Below the pieces are notes generated by a model. It searched no databases and was not told the DNA's origin. It saw only the letters and a program-made list of their open reading frames with translations. The translations under genes were made by a program, and so were the position numbers. Shown here one piece after another: positions 17,543 to 26,715 of a stretch of 64,000 nt of DNA. Source of the stretch: Halomonas sp. McH1-25 (GTDB taxonomy: Bacteria; Pseudomonadota; Gammaproteobacteria; Pseudomonadales; Halomonadaceae); contig NZ_JAKRFI010000001.1 in assembly GCF_022348165.1 (NCBI RefSeq), positions 1,116,001 through 1,180,000 of the forward strand, given 5' to 3'. The stretch's first letter is position 1; each line of letters opens with the position of its first letter.

Positions 17543-18001
17543 TCACTGGGAGTGGGAGCCGCCGATATGCTGCACCGGTGGCGGCAATTCCCCGCTGTCC
17601 TGTTCCTCGGCGGGCAGCGCCAGTTCGCGCAGGATGCCGCAGGTCCCGGTTTCCGCCTCGTCACGGCAACGTGCCCGCAGGTCGAGCAGCGCATCGCGTA
17701 AGCTGGACAACTGGGCGAGGCGGGTCTCGACGTGGCCGATATGCTCGTCGATGAGGGCGTTGACTGCGGCACAGTCGCGCTCGGGATGATCGCGCAGAGC
17801 CAATAGCTCGCGGATCTCACCGAGTGCCATGTCCAACGCCCGGCAGTGGCGAATGAACGTCAGACGTTCGACATGTGCGGCGCCATAGACGCGATAATTG
17901 CTTTGACTGCGTGCCGGCTCGGGCAGCAGCCCCTCGCGTTCGTAATAACGGATCGTCTCCACCTGGCAGCCCGTCTGACGTGCCAATTCGCCGATCTTCA
18001 T
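17543..18001 (-). CDS. cadR: MerR-family Cd(II)/Pb(II)-responsive regulator (CadR/PbrR-like)
   Basis: 152 residues. The MerR HTH (MKIGELARQTGCQVETIRYY, then EREGLLPEPARSQSNYRVYG) leads into a dimer helix. The metal-binding cysteines expected for CadR/PbrR are visible in RDCAAVNAL, RARC and TGTCGILREL. The C-terminus has a His-containing tail (QHIGGSHSQ). It would activate a Cd/Pb/Zn efflux promoter when metal binds, but no efflux ATPase is adjacent. The gene to which it is divergent (18192) is of unknown function, and I see no clear MerR spacer-type operator in between. Confidence 0.85.
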   Translation of the reverse strand: MKIGELARQTGCQVETIRYYEREGLLPEPARSQSNYRVYGAAHVERLTFIRHCRALDMALGEIRELLALRDHPERDCAAVNALIDEHIGHVETRLAQLSSLRDALLDLRARCRDEAETGTCGILRELALPAEEQDSGELPPPVQHIGGSHSQ

Positions 18002-18191
18002 GGCGTGTCTCCTGCCGATGTGCCACGCGAGTGCGTCCCTCCCGCACCTAGCGGCCAATGAAACTCTTTTGAGTGTAAGCCAGGCACCAAATCACTGGCC
18101 ATCAATTCGACCGACCGAGTCTGGCCGGAAAATTGCTTCTTGTTCATCGAGACGCGAGCGCATCGCCAGCGCACATCAGGAGCCATAGCCC

Positions 18192-18689
18192 ATGTTCAAT
18201 TACGGAATGGAAGCGGCACGTATCGATCCGCACCTGCTGACCCCTTACGCCACGGCGATACTCGCCAATGGCGCAGCCTGGCGCATCGCCTACCGCCAGG
18301 TGGTCATCCTTCCGCCAGGCAATACGATCCGCCAACGGCTTGCCCTGAGCGGCCTGCCGACCAGTGCCCTGTGGTGGGATGCCTCGGGGATCCGCAATGC
18401 GCGCCAGCATTGGTACTGGCAACCCGAGTATGGTGGGCAGACAGCCCCGTGGCTGGAAACCATTCATCGCAGCTGGCCCTATCATCCGCCCCTGTGGCTG
18501 TTGGATGCCGAAGCCGTGGTACTCGACGCCAGTGCCTTCAGTGCCGACAAGCGCCAGCGTCTTCACGAGCAACGCAGCCTGCTGCGCTTCTGGGCTCAGC
18601 GTCGCGCTCCACTGGTCTACCTGGCACAAGACGGGCGCGATGCCTGGCATGTCGAGCGCCTGACGCAAGGTCCCACGCTCAGCCGTTGA
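18192..18689 (+). CDS. Hypothetical protein, Trp-rich, soluble
   Basis: 165 residues, not recognised. There is no signal peptide or membrane segment. It is unusually rich in tryptophan (for example LWWDASG, HWYWQPEYGG, APWLETIHRSWPYHPPLWLL), suggesting a compact aromatic core. GGAG lies 9 nt before the ATG, and a strong terminator lies downstream. It is divergent from the cadR-like gene. A metal-response role is possible only by position. Confidence 0.65.
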   Translation: MFNYGMEAARIDPHLLTPYATAILANGAAWRIAYRQVVILPPGNTIRQRLALSGLPTSALWWDASGIRNARQHWYWQPEYGGQTAPWLETIHRSWPYHPPLWLLDAEAVVLDASAFSADKRQRLHEQRSLLRFWAQRRAPLVYLAQDGRDAWHVERLTQGPTLSR

Positions 18690-18864
18690 GACAGCGCATC
18701 CCGGAGGTGCAGCCAACGCCGTCGATGCCTGGATTTTGCCCCGATGAGGTGCGCCATCCCAACCGGGTGCCCTTCATTCAGCGGTAGTGAACCCACGGTG
18801 ACGGGAGCCGTGGCCTGACAGTCGCTTGGCACGCACCTTGCTTTACTCCAAATGCATCGCCTGA

Positions 18865-18906
18865 ACGGCGGGACCGGCGCTCTCATCGGTTCCGCCGTCC
18901 GTTTTT
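18865..18906 (+). terminator. Intrinsic terminator
   Basis: ACGGCGGGACC (18865-18875) and GGTTCCGCCGT (18888-18898) form an 11-bp stem with one G-T wobble, followed by CCGTTTTTA. The T run is on the + strand, so it ends transcripts from the 18192 gene. The 3' end overlaps the stop codon of the convergent amidotransferase. The rest of the 215-nt gap shows nothing. Confidence 0.72.
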
Positions 18907-19630
18907 ACGGCGCTGCCGGCCGGCGCAATGCCTGGTTCAGGAAGTTGAGTATCCAGCGCACCATCAGTTGATCGTCCACCGGTGCATCGAGCGAAGCCAT
19001 GCCTTCACGCCGCCGGTTGCTGGGCAAGGCGTCGCGCTTGTAATCCATCAGATCGGCCGAATAGGCCTTGGTGAACTCGGGGTGCCCCTGGATGCCCAAA
19101 AAGGTCTCGCCGACCTGCATCAGGTAGATGGGGCAAAAATCGCTCACGGCGAGAATCGTTGCCCGGTCCGGCAATCGCCTGACCTGATCCTGATGGCTGA
19201 CCACCAGGTCGAGCCCCTCCTGCCAGGGCGTCATCCACGGGGCACGTTCCGTCACGCGGTTGAACGACATGCCCACGCCCCAGCCACGCTCGTTCTTGAC
19301 CACTTCGCCGCCCAGCGCCTTGGCGATCAGTTGATGTCCGAAACAGATGCCCACCAGGGGCCGACCGGCCTGCCAAAGCTCACGCACGAAACCGCACAGC
19401 GCCTCGATCCAATCGCTGCCGTCGTTGACGCCGAACTTGGACCCGGTGATCAGCCAGGCATCCGCCGCCTCGGTGTCGGAGGGTATGTCGCCGTCATGGC
19501 AACGCCAGGTTCGAAACGTCAGGGTGGGGTCGACCGACGTCAGCAACCGCTCGAACATGTCGGGGTAGTTACCGTGCCGGGGCTGAAGCGCTTCGGCGAC
19601 GTCATCGCATTGCAGTAGACCGATGCGCAT
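18905..19630 (-). CDS. Class I glutamine amidotransferase-like protein
   Basis: 241 residues, a single GATase-1 domain. The nucleophile elbow LVGICFGHQLIAKALGG contains the catalytic Cys, and the His-Glu pair is in FLGIQGHPEFTKAYS. It is a free-standing member (GMP-synthase-like family) rather than a subunit fused to a synthase. Related proteins include gamma-glutamyl-polyamine hydrolases and uncharacterised amidotransferases. AAGGAG precedes the ATG. It is divergent from the TraX-like gene. The partner or substrate is unknown. Confidence 0.82.
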   Translation of the reverse strand: MRIGLLQCDDVAEALQPRHGNYPDMFERLLTSVDPTLTFRTWRCHDGDIPSDTEAADAWLITGSKFGVNDGSDWIEALCGFVRELWQAGRPLVGICFGHQLIAKALGGEVVKNERGWGVGMSFNRVTERAPWMTPWQEGLDLVVSHQDQVRRLPDRATILAVSDFCPIYLMQVGETFLGIQGHPEFTKAYSADLMDYKRDALPSNRRREGMASLDAPVDDQLMVRWILNFLNQALRRPAAP

Positions 19631-19805
19631 GCATCACTCCTTCATGAATCATTGACTCTCTCTTTTCCGTTATGCCTGGCCGACCTTCCTCGGGCATCGA
19701 GCCTCGTTCAGGCCACGAGAACCCATGGCGTACGGCAGCCATGAGCGCTATCGTAGCGTCGAACCCGGGCTCTAGGGCCTTCATCGATACGTGTCGGAGC
19801 GATCC

Positions 19806-20600
19806 ATGCCCCTGACTTCACCGAGCGTTGCCTTTCAAGACGTTCAGCGTCCTTCGTCGGCCTGGACAGGCTGGGGCCAGTGGCTGGCCCTGATCACCAT
19901 GACCGTGGATCATGTTACACGCTACCTGTTATCCGACCATTGGAACATCGGCTGGGCGAGTTCTTCCATCGGCCGCATCGCCTTCCCCCTGTTCGCGGCG
20001 ATGGTGGCCTGGCATGCGCTGTTCAACACGCGCAATCCGTTGCGCTACGCCCGGCGCATCCTGGTCATCGGCCTGGTGGCTCAATTGCCCTATCTGGCCA
20101 TGCCGCGCGATCACTTCCAGTTGAACATCTGCTTTACCCTGGCGCTCGGCCTGTTCTGGGGAAGCTGGCTATACGATCTTACCCGACAGTCAGCGACAGG
20201 TAAGCTACGTAGCCCCTTCTCCACGGCACTGCTCGTCGCCTTGTCAGGGTTGGCCTGGCTTGCCATCGGTCCTTGGGTGGAATATGGCCATCAGGGCCTG
20301 CTGATGATCCCGTTCTACATGCTCGCCTTCCATGCATTGACCCAGCCGGCGGAGACGCTGGTGGAGCGCCTAACGGCCGCCATTGCCGCTCTGCCCCTAT
20401 TGCTCAATGCCGGCCTGCTCAACAGTTCGGACATGGCCAAATCGTTTACCGTGGCGACCTGCCTGGCGGTGCTGATGCTTGCCGCCGGCGCGGCCAGTCG
20501 TATACCGCAGGTCGGTTACGCCATGCCGCGCCGGATGTGGCTCGCTTGGTATCCCGCACACTTTGCGGTCATTGCCATCCTGTTGCTCTTGATCGAGTGA
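19806..20600 (+). CDS. TraX family membrane protein
   Basis: 264 residues with about eight hydrophobic segments. The family motif around the first helices is clear (QWLALITMTVDHVTRYLL, then SSIGRIAFPLFAAMVAWHAL), with QLNICFTLALGLFWGSWLYD. TraX acetylates F pilin on conjugative plasmids, but chromosomal homologues like this one stand apart from any conjugation genes and probably acylate another substrate. No conjugation gene is nearby. ATG 19806 with CGGAG upstream is preferred over GTG 19791. Confidence 0.8.
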   Translation: MPLTSPSVAFQDVQRPSSAWTGWGQWLALITMTVDHVTRYLLSDHWNIGWASSSIGRIAFPLFAAMVAWHALFNTRNPLRYARRILVIGLVAQLPYLAMPRDHFQLNICFTLALGLFWGSWLYDLTRQSATGKLRSPFSTALLVALSGLAWLAIGPWVEYGHQGLLMIPFYMLAFHALTQPAETLVERLTAAIAALPLLLNAGLLNSSDMAKSFTVATCLAVLMLAAGAASRIPQVGYAMPRRMWLAWYPAHFAVIAILLLLIE

Positions 20601-20623
20601 GCGCAACGCAAGCGCCCGACCCG

Positions 20624-22951
20624 TCACGGATGGTATTGCGGTGCGGACAACACCCGACCCAGCGCCGAGGACGACAGCGGTCGGTGGAAATAGAATCCCT
20701 GAAATCGCGAACAGCCGTTGGCGACCAGGAAGGCCAGTTGGTCTTCGGTTTCCACCCCCTCGGCCACCACATCCAGCGCAAGATGCTGGGAGATGGCGAT
20801 GATCGTCTGAACGATCGCCGCGTCGTTGGCATCGTCCAGGTCTTGAACGAAGCTGCGATCGATCTTGAGTTCATCGAGCGGCAGGCGCCTGAGATACGAC
20901 AGCGACGAGTAGCCGACCCCGAAATCGTCGATGGCCAGGCCGACACCGATCCGCTTGAGTTCGCGCATCTTGTTGACGGCATCCTGCAGGTGGTCGATGA
21001 GTACCCCCTCGGTCAACTCGAGTACCAGTCGTTCGGGAGCGATCCTCGCACCGGACACCGCCCGCTCGATACAGGCCACGAAGTCGGGCTCGCTGAAATG
21101 GCGCGGACTTACGTTGATGGATAGCCGAGGCAGGCGATCGGCACCGAAGCGCTGCAGACAACGACAGGCCTCGTGCAGCACCCACTCGCCCAGCTCGATG
21201 ATCAGCCCGCTTTCCTCTGCCAGGGGAATGAATTCAGAGGGCGACACCCCGCCTCGCGTTTCGTGCTCCCAGCGCAGCAATGCCTCGGCACCGACGATAG
21301 CGCCCCCGGCATCGACCTGGGGTTGGTAATGCAGACTCAGACGATTCTGCTCGATGGCTCGTCGCAGGTCGCTCTCCAGAGCCAGGCGACGCTCCACCTC
21401 GATCTGCATGCTCGGCTGATAGCAGCAAACACGCGAGCGCCCCTGCGTCTTGGCCTGATACATGGCGGTATCCGCGTGCTTGAGGAGATCGTCGGCATCT
21501 TGCGAACCATCGGGGAACAGCGCCATGCCGATGCTCGGTGTCACGCGCAGGGCGCGATCGGCCATCTCGTAGGGGGCCGAAAGTGCATTCAAGAACCGTC
21601 GCGCCAGCGCCATGGCCACCTGGTTTGCCCGATCGGCACAGGACGGCAGCCCGGTGACCAATACCACGAACTCATCGCCACTGAGACGCGCCGCCACATC
21701 ACCCTGACGCAGCAAACCGGTCAAACGCTGCGCCACATCGCGAAGCAGACGGTCGCCCATGGCATGGCCCAGCGTATCATTGACCGCTTTGAAACGATCC
21801 AGGTCGATGAACAGCACGACACCTCGCTCGCTGCCCTGCTGACAGGCTTGGTAGGCGGCAGCGAGCCGGCCGAGCAGCAAGCGGCGGTTGGGCAGGTTGG
21901 TCAGGGGATCGTAATAGGCTTGTTGATGGATGGTCTGCTCGGCCCGCTTGCGCTCGGTAAAGTCTTCGATGACCGCTACGCCACTGGTGATCTCACCGCT
22001 ACTGCCGCGAATGCCGTTGAAGAAACCGCGTAACGGAATCAAGCGTCCGGAGTGGAGGCTGACATAGTCGCCTTCGTAATAGCCATTGCCATCACGCAGC
22101 GCGCAGCTAACCGCATTCATCACTTTGTCGTCGGCCAGATCACGGCATAGATCGAGCCCTATCACTCCCCCCCGTCGCCCACCGACGATATCGAGGAACT
22201 TGTCGTTGCAATCGAGCACTTTGCCGTCTTGGTCGAAATGCAGGATTCCCAGCGGGGCGGAGTGAAAGATGCTTCGGTAACGACTGCGGTTTTCGCGCAG
22301 GGCTCGCTCGCGCTCGTCACCCTCGACGCGCAGCCGGATGTTGTCCGCAATCAAATGACCGAAACGTCGGCTGGCGACCAGGGTCAGCCCCAGGAACAGT
22401 GCCATGAGCAGCGCCAGCAACAGGGCGACCGGCGTCCCGACCTGCAGATAGCGCAGCATCAACGGTGCCATGGTCGGCACCAGAAACAGGACCGAGACAC
22501 CCCACAATGACGATAACGTCGTCACTGCGCCGGCACTGACGCCGGCCAGGATGATGGCCAGCGCCGCCTGATGCTCGTGGTCATTGGCAGGAAACAACCA
22601 AAAGCCGGCCGCGCCCCAGGTCACGCCAGCGGCCAGAACGCCCAGCGAAAACCCGATCAACCAGCCGGTTCGTGCCTGAACAGCGTCGCTTTGGCGCTGA
22701 TAATAGGCCGCCAGGCCAAGGCGCACCGAGGAAACCAGCAAGACGCTCGCCAGCCAGCTCAACAGCCACATATGCGGGACGACCGGCCAAAGCGACAGGA
22801 CGAGCAGCAAGGCGCAGGCAACACTGGCCAGCACCGGCTGCCACAGCCCGGCATGCAGCATTTTCACCTGTTCGCGGCGCACCACAGGCAAGATTTCCCG
22901 GCTGATTGGCCAGCCCCGCCACGGCTTGAAGCGCCCGAATGATCCAGACAT
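20624..22951 (-). CDS. Membrane-bound PAS-GGDEF-EAL protein (c-di-GMP turnover)
   Basis: 775 residues. Five or six membrane helices occupy residues 45-200. A PAS domain follows (YRSIFHSAPLGILHFDQDGK), then GGDEF with active-site variant SGDEF at 424-428, then EAL at 556-558 (GAEALLRWEHE). The EAL catalytic residues look intact (NVSPRHF, LELTEG, DDFGVGYSSLSYL, KIDRSF, EGVETEDQL), so it can probably hydrolyse c-di-GMP. SGDEF cyclases can be active, so both activities are possible. AAGGAGAAGGG precedes ATG 22951, which is preferred over the ATG 20 codons upstream. It ends 23 nt from the convergent TraX-like gene. Confidence 0.9.
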   Translation of the reverse strand: MSGSFGRFKPWRGWPISREILPVVRREQVKMLHAGLWQPVLASVACALLLVLSLWPVVPHMWLLSWLASVLLVSSVRLGLAAYYQRQSDAVQARTGWLIGFSLGVLAAGVTWGAAGFWLFPANDHEHQAALAIILAGVSAGAVTTLSSLWGVSVLFLVPTMAPLMLRYLQVGTPVALLLALLMALFLGLTLVASRRFGHLIADNIRLRVEGDERERALRENRSRYRSIFHSAPLGILHFDQDGKVLDCNDKFLDIVGGRRGGVIGLDLCRDLADDKVMNAVSCALRDGNGYYEGDYVSLHSGRLIPLRGFFNGIRGSSGEITSGVAVIEDFTERKRAEQTIHQQAYYDPLTNLPNRRLLLGRLAAAYQACQQGSERGVVLFIDLDRFKAVNDTLGHAMGDRLLRDVAQRLTGLLRQGDVAARLSGDEFVVLVTGLPSCADRANQVAMALARRFLNALSAPYEMADRALRVTPSIGMALFPDGSQDADDLLKHADTAMYQAKTQGRSRVCCYQPSMQIEVERRLALESDLRRAIEQNRLSLHYQPQVDAGGAIVGAEALLRWEHETRGGVSPSEFIPLAEESGLIIELGEWVLHEACRCLQRFGADRLPRLSINVSPRHFSEPDFVACIERAVSGARIAPERLVLELTEGVLIDHLQDAVNKMRELKRIGVGLAIDDFGVGYSSLSYLRRLPLDELKIDRSFVQDLDDANDAAIVQTIIAISQHLALDVVAEGVETEDQLAFLVANGCSRFQGFYFHRPLSSSALGRVLSAPQYHP

Positions 22952-23282
22952 CCCTTCTCCTTCAGGCCTAATGCCTTTGTCCCTGAGCACGCCATAGTGG
23001 CTGGTACCCAAACCCTTACGTTACCTCATCATAGCGAACCAACATGCCCCGACGAACGAATGAGTGCAATGCATTGAATCGCTGGAGCGTTTGCCGATAT
23101 TTCGTTTTCTGGCCTTGAGGGGGCTCAAGCCTTGCTATGCTTGGCTTAAGGTGAGGTAAGCGCACTGTGGGCGTTAACCCCACCGGGGCGGCCATCGCGA
23201 AGCCCCGTCAGTGGCAACTCCGCCATACAACAACAGGAGACCATGGTGGCCGCAGCTTCCATCCGACCCTGGGGAACATGCC
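22952..23282. other. 331-nt divergent intergenic region
   Basis: It lies between the c-di-GMP gene and the malate dehydrogenase gene. It contains a small hairpin CTTGAG-GGGG-CTCAAG (23114-23129), followed by an extended -10-like TGCTATGCT (23133-23141) that could drive the dehydrogenase gene. It also contains a 27-codon frame (23243-23326, starting [10 protein letters not shown]) with CAGGAG 3 nt upstream, overlapping the dehydrogenase start. I see nothing else. Confidence 0.3.
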
Positions 23283-24386
23283 ATGAAACGTCCCGTCCGG
23301 ATCGCCATTACCGGTGCCGCCGGTAGCATCAGCAACTCTCTGCTCTTTCGCATCGCTGCCGGCGACATGTTCGGCCCCGATCAACCCGTCATCCTGCAAC
23401 TCATCGAGCGCCCCGAAGCCATGCCTGCCCTGTATGGCGTGGCCATGGAACTCGAGGACTGCGCCTTCCCGCTGCTGCATACCGTACGCCTGCACGATAC
23501 CGCCGAATCCGGCTTCAAGAACGTGCACTATGCGATCCTGCTCGGCGCCCGGCCACGGGGACCAGGGATGGAGCGCAAGGATCTGCTATCGGCCAACGCC
23601 GACATCTTCAGCCATCAGGGGCGGGCCCTGAACGACCATGCCAATCACGACGTCAAGGTCGTGGTAGTCGGCAACCCGGCCAATACCAATGCCCTGATTG
23701 CCAGTCGCAATGCCCCGGATCTTTCACCTTCGCAATTCACGGCGATGAGTCGCCTCGACCACAACCGCACCAAGGGCATGCTGGCCAACCATACCGGCTG
23801 CAACCCGGCCGACATCCGTCGGGTGGCGGTGTGGGGCAATCACAGCGCCACCCAGTTTCCCGACCTGCGCCATGCAGAAGCGTTCGGCATGCCGGTATTT
23901 CCCAGTCTCGACCTGGACTGGGTCGAGAACACCTTCATTCCCAGAGTCCAGAAGCGCGGTGCCGAAGTCATCGCCGCCCGCGGCCAGTCAAGCGCCGCCT
24001 CTGCGGCCCAGGCGGTCATCGACCACATGCGCGACTGGGCCCTGGGTACTCCGCCGGGCGATTTCACCAGCATGTGCATCGTCTCGGACGGCAGCTATGG
24101 CGTGGCCAAGGGCATCGTATTTTCCTTCCCTGTCTGTTGCCGCTACGGGCGCTACCAGATCGTCCAGAACCTGGCGATGGACGAATCGAGCCTGCAGCGC
24201 CTCAAAGCCACCGAAGCCGAACTGCTGGAAGAGAAGGCCGCCGTCGAACGCCTGCTTCCACCGGAGACCGAGGAAGCCCACAACAACCTGAGCATTCGCC
24301 TACGCTCCGGCGCGACCCGCTATGCCGAGGAGGACAATGACGACGACAGCTCGGCCAGCGTGCTGCGGACCGATCGCGTCATGTAA
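23283..24386 (+). CDS. mdh: Malate dehydrogenase with C-terminal extension
   Basis: 367 residues against about 327 for the usual enzyme of this (cytosolic/MDH2-like) class. The NAD loop is [48 protein letters not shown] and [19 protein letters not shown] supply the substrate arginines, the catalytic Asp and the His. It oxidises malate to oxaloacetate in the TCA cycle. The last 40 residues are charged and acidic ([15 protein letters not shown]) and lie beyond the folded domain. Some residues differ from the common pattern (GAAGSIS for GAAGQIG/GAAGQIA), so it may be a paralogue with a different preference. GGGGAA lies just upstream of the ATG. Confidence 0.82.
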   Translation: MKRPVRIAITGAAGSISNSLLFRIAAGDMFGPDQPVILQLIERPEAMPALYGVAMELEDCAFPLLHTVRLHDTAESGFKNVHYAILLGARPRGPGMERKDLLSANADIFSHQGRALNDHANHDVKVVVVGNPANTNALIASRNAPDLSPSQFTAMSRLDHNRTKGMLANHTGCNPADIRRVAVWGNHSATQFPDLRHAEAFGMPVFPSLDLDWVENTFIPRVQKRGAEVIAARGQSSAASAAQAVIDHMRDWALGTPPGDFTSMCIVSDGSYGVAKGIVFSFPVCCRYGRYQIVQNLAMDESSLQRLKATEAELLEEKAAVERLLPPETEEAHNNLSIRLRSGATRYAEEDNDDDSSASVLRTDRVM

Positions 24387-24411
24387 AGGGAGACAGCGCC
24401 TTTTCGGCAAG

Positions 24412-25539
24412 CTAGCGATGCCGTTCGACAGGCAGAGTCGTCGGCGGCATCGTGAACGTACGCACCATCCACCACAGGCCGGCGAGCAGGCCCAGCGGCA
24501 ACAGCACGGTCTCGAGCAGGTAGACCACCAGCAACTGGATGAAGCGATCCACCATGTCGTCGGAAAAGCCGCGAACGTCCAGCGCCATCGACGTCGTCTC
24601 GTCGCGTAGATCACGCATCCAGTCGAACAGCCCGCTCCCCTCCTCTTCCAGGCCGTCGACATCCGCCTCCTGCAGTTCCGCCGTGGCGCTATCCAGTTGC
24701 TGCTGGGCCTCGATACGTCGTGGTTCGAGCACGGCATCCGAGATGCCTGCGACTCCGGCCACCGCCACTGGCACCATGAGCCGGGCCACGATCAACAGAA
24801 CCAGCGCGCCGCGCGCCAGCCGGACCAGGCGCCAGGCCATCGCCGGCCACAATAGCGAGACCAGCAGGATCAGAGCCACGGCACTGCCCAACACGGCCAC
24901 CGAGGCATTGTGGCCAAGCTCGATCAGCACCCGCTGAATGCCTATCGAGGCCATCGCCACGACCATGACATCGGAGTAGCGCTCGGCCATGTCCTGCAGC
25001 GGCTTGAAGAACTGCCCGGGTTTGACGGCCACACCACCGATCACCGGCAGGGTCAGTTCGGCCTCTGACACCAGGGCGATACCGCGGTCGATGAGCCGGG
25101 CCGACGCGTAGGAGGCGGCAGCCAGCGCCAGCGAGCGATTGAGCGTATCCACCGCCGTCACTTCGACAGGCACCATGGCCGGCCCCAGCACACGACGCTC
25201 GGCCAAGCCACTGGCCGACGCCAGCAACGCAAGACCCAGCAGAAACGCCATGGCGAACCGCTGGCCTACGCCATGACGGAGTCCAGAGAGTCCGACCGGC
25301 GCCGCTTGGCGCGACATGACCCAGGAAACGCAAGGCAGGATCGGGCTAAATGCCAATAGCCAGGCCTGCCAGCGCGCCGACATGGATCTCGACCACCACC
25401 GACACGCTGCGACGCCGGCGACGATCCATCCCAGCAGCAGGCCGTAACTCAACCAGGGCAGGTCCGGCACGAACCAGTAACTCACCAGGTAAACCGCATC
25501 GAGCAAGGCGGCCAACCCCACTTGCCAAGTGACGTTCAT
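24412..25539 (-). CDS. Uncharacterised polytopic membrane protein
   Basis: 375 residues, not recognised. There are roughly seven membrane helices: three near the N-terminus, a pair around residues 200-250, and one near 340. Between them is a soluble segment with Ala-rich amphipathic helices (TLNRSLALAAASYASARL) and a second predicted coiled segment (RRIEAQQQLDSATAELQEAD). ATG 25539 has GGGAG 8 nt upstream. It is divergent from the SDR gene and convergent with mdh (25-nt gap). No enzyme motif or transporter signature is visible. It may be a membrane-organising or mechanosensing protein, which is only a guess. Confidence 0.7.
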   Translation of the reverse strand: MNVTWQVGLAALLDAVYLVSYWFVPDLPWLSYGLLLGWIVAGVAACRWWSRSMSARWQAWLLAFSPILPCVSWVMSRQAAPVGLSGLRHGVGQRFAMAFLLGLALLASASGLAERRVLGPAMVPVEVTAVDTLNRSLALAAASYASARLIDRGIALVSEAELTLPVIGGVAVKPGQFFKPLQDMAERYSDVMVVAMASIGIQRVLIELGHNASVAVLGSAVALILLVSLLWPAMAWRLVRLARGALVLLIVARLMVPVAVAGVAGISDAVLEPRRIEAQQQLDSATAELQEADVDGLEEEGSGLFDWMRDLRDETTSMALDVRGFSDDMVDRFIQLLVVYLLETVLLPLGLLAGLWWMVRTFTMPPTTLPVERHR

Positions 25540-25630
25540 GGATAGACTCCCGCAATGGACCATACCGACATTTGCAGCTTGTCCGGTTAATTACCATCCT
25601 AGTCTTTAGAAAAATGAGGAGAGAGATCAT

Positions 25631-26317
25631 ATGAACGACAGAGTGTTTCTAATCACCGGTGCCTCGAGCGGGATCGGTGCCGCCACCGCACGCGCAGCCC
25701 ATCGTGAAGGTTACCAATTGGTACTGGCTGCGCGATCCGCCGACAAGCTGAATGCCCTGGTCAAGGAGTTCGGTCCCGAGAAGGCGCTGGCCGTTTCCTG
25801 CGACGTGACCTCCATGGACGACCAACGCGCCATGGTCGACCAAGCGCTGGAGCATTTCGGGCGTATCGATGCCGTGTTCGCCAACGCCGGGCGCGGCGGT
25901 TCCTCGGGCGGCTTCAGCGAAGCCGATCACGAATCGTGGCGTGAGCTATTGCTCACCAACGTCTACGGCGTCGGCCTGACGATCCAGGCGACACTTCCCG
26001 CCCTGCGCCGCAGTCGCGGGCATATCCTGCTCACCGGGTCGGCGGCCGGACGTGCCACCATTCCCGGCTCGATGTATAGCGCCAGCAAGTGGGCGGTAAC
26101 CGGAATCGGCTACAACCTCCGCGAGGAACTGCGAGGCAGCGGCATCCGCGTCACGCTGATCGAGCCAGGCATGGTCGATACCGCCTTCTTCGATCAGGCG
26201 CCGCCGCATGCCTTGCAGGACAAGGATATCGCCAATGCCGTACTGTACGCCGTCAACCAGCCGTCTCACGTCGATGTCAACGAAATTCTCGTGCGCCCCA
26301 CACCTCCTATGGACTAG
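25631..26317 (+). CDS. Short-chain dehydrogenase/reductase (SDR)
   Basis: 228 residues, a classical SDR. The NAD(P) motif is TGASSGIG, NAG is in VFANAGRGG, Ser is in HILLTGSAAG, and the catalytic Tyr-Lys is in MYSASKWAV. The Arg after the first strand (VLAARSADKL) suggests NADP(H). It resembles the YdfG/3-hydroxy acid and serine dehydrogenase group, but the substrate cannot be assigned. GAGGAGAGAG precedes the ATG. It is divergent from the membrane protein gene. Confidence 0.85.
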   Translation: MNDRVFLITGASSGIGAATARAAHREGYQLVLAARSADKLNALVKEFGPEKALAVSCDVTSMDDQRAMVDQALEHFGRIDAVFANAGRGGSSGGFSEADHESWRELLLTNVYGVGLTIQATLPALRRSRGHILLTGSAAGRATIPGSMYSASKWAVTGIGYNLREELRGSGIRVTLIEPGMVDTAFFDQAPPHALQDKDIANAVLYAVNQPSHVDVNEILVRPTPPMD

Positions 26318-26425
26318 TCTGGAAAAGCAACAACAAAAAATTTGATCGATGACATGATTCGGGGCTAGCGCAAGATCGAAAAATTGCGCATCCTGACACG
26401 GTCATAGGTAAGGCACTGGAGCCTC

Positions 26426-26713
26426 ATGGACGCTGTACGACAGATGAACGGCTGTGTTTCTTCCGCACAGCCGTCGAAATGGAAAAGCGACTTCGATGTT
26501 CGCGACATGGAAAAACGCACCCGCCTGATGCGCGTCGTCACCCGCCGCATCGCCCTCTCGGAACTGGGCAACCGGGAAATCGCCCGCCGCGCAGGCATTC
26601 CTCCCCAACGTATCAGCGATCTTCTCGCAGGACGTATCGAGCAGTTCTCGGTCGACGAATTGCAGGCCCTGCGCGAAACCGTGGAAGAGGACGACGCTAC
26701 GCCGACCTTCTGA
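26426..26713 (+). CDS. Small XRE-type helix-turn-helix protein
   Basis: 95 residues. The C-terminal half is a Cro/CI-type HTH: ALSELGNREIARRAGIPPQR then ISDLLAGRIEQFSVDELQAL. The N-terminal 35 residues are polar and have no known motif. Small proteins of this type occur as antitoxins (HigA/MqsA class) or as phage-like regulators; no toxin gene is beside it. GGAG is 5 nt upstream of the ATG. Its stop lies 2 nt from that of the convergent yaeQ. Confidence 0.65.
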   Translation: MDAVRQMNGCVSSAQPSKWKSDFDVRDMEKRTRLMRVVTRRIALSELGNREIARRAGIPPQRISDLLAGRIEQFSVDELQALRETVEEDDATPTF

Positions 26714-26715
26714 AC

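Noticed and set aside
17543-18001. The MerR gene as the regulator of the TGTACA sites at the carotenoid promoters
   Set aside because: It has CadR cysteines and no cobalamin-binding domain, and is 22 kb away.
19806-20600. TraX-like gene as evidence of a conjugative element
   Set aside because: No other transfer gene, integrase or attachment site is nearby; chromosomal TraX homologues are common.
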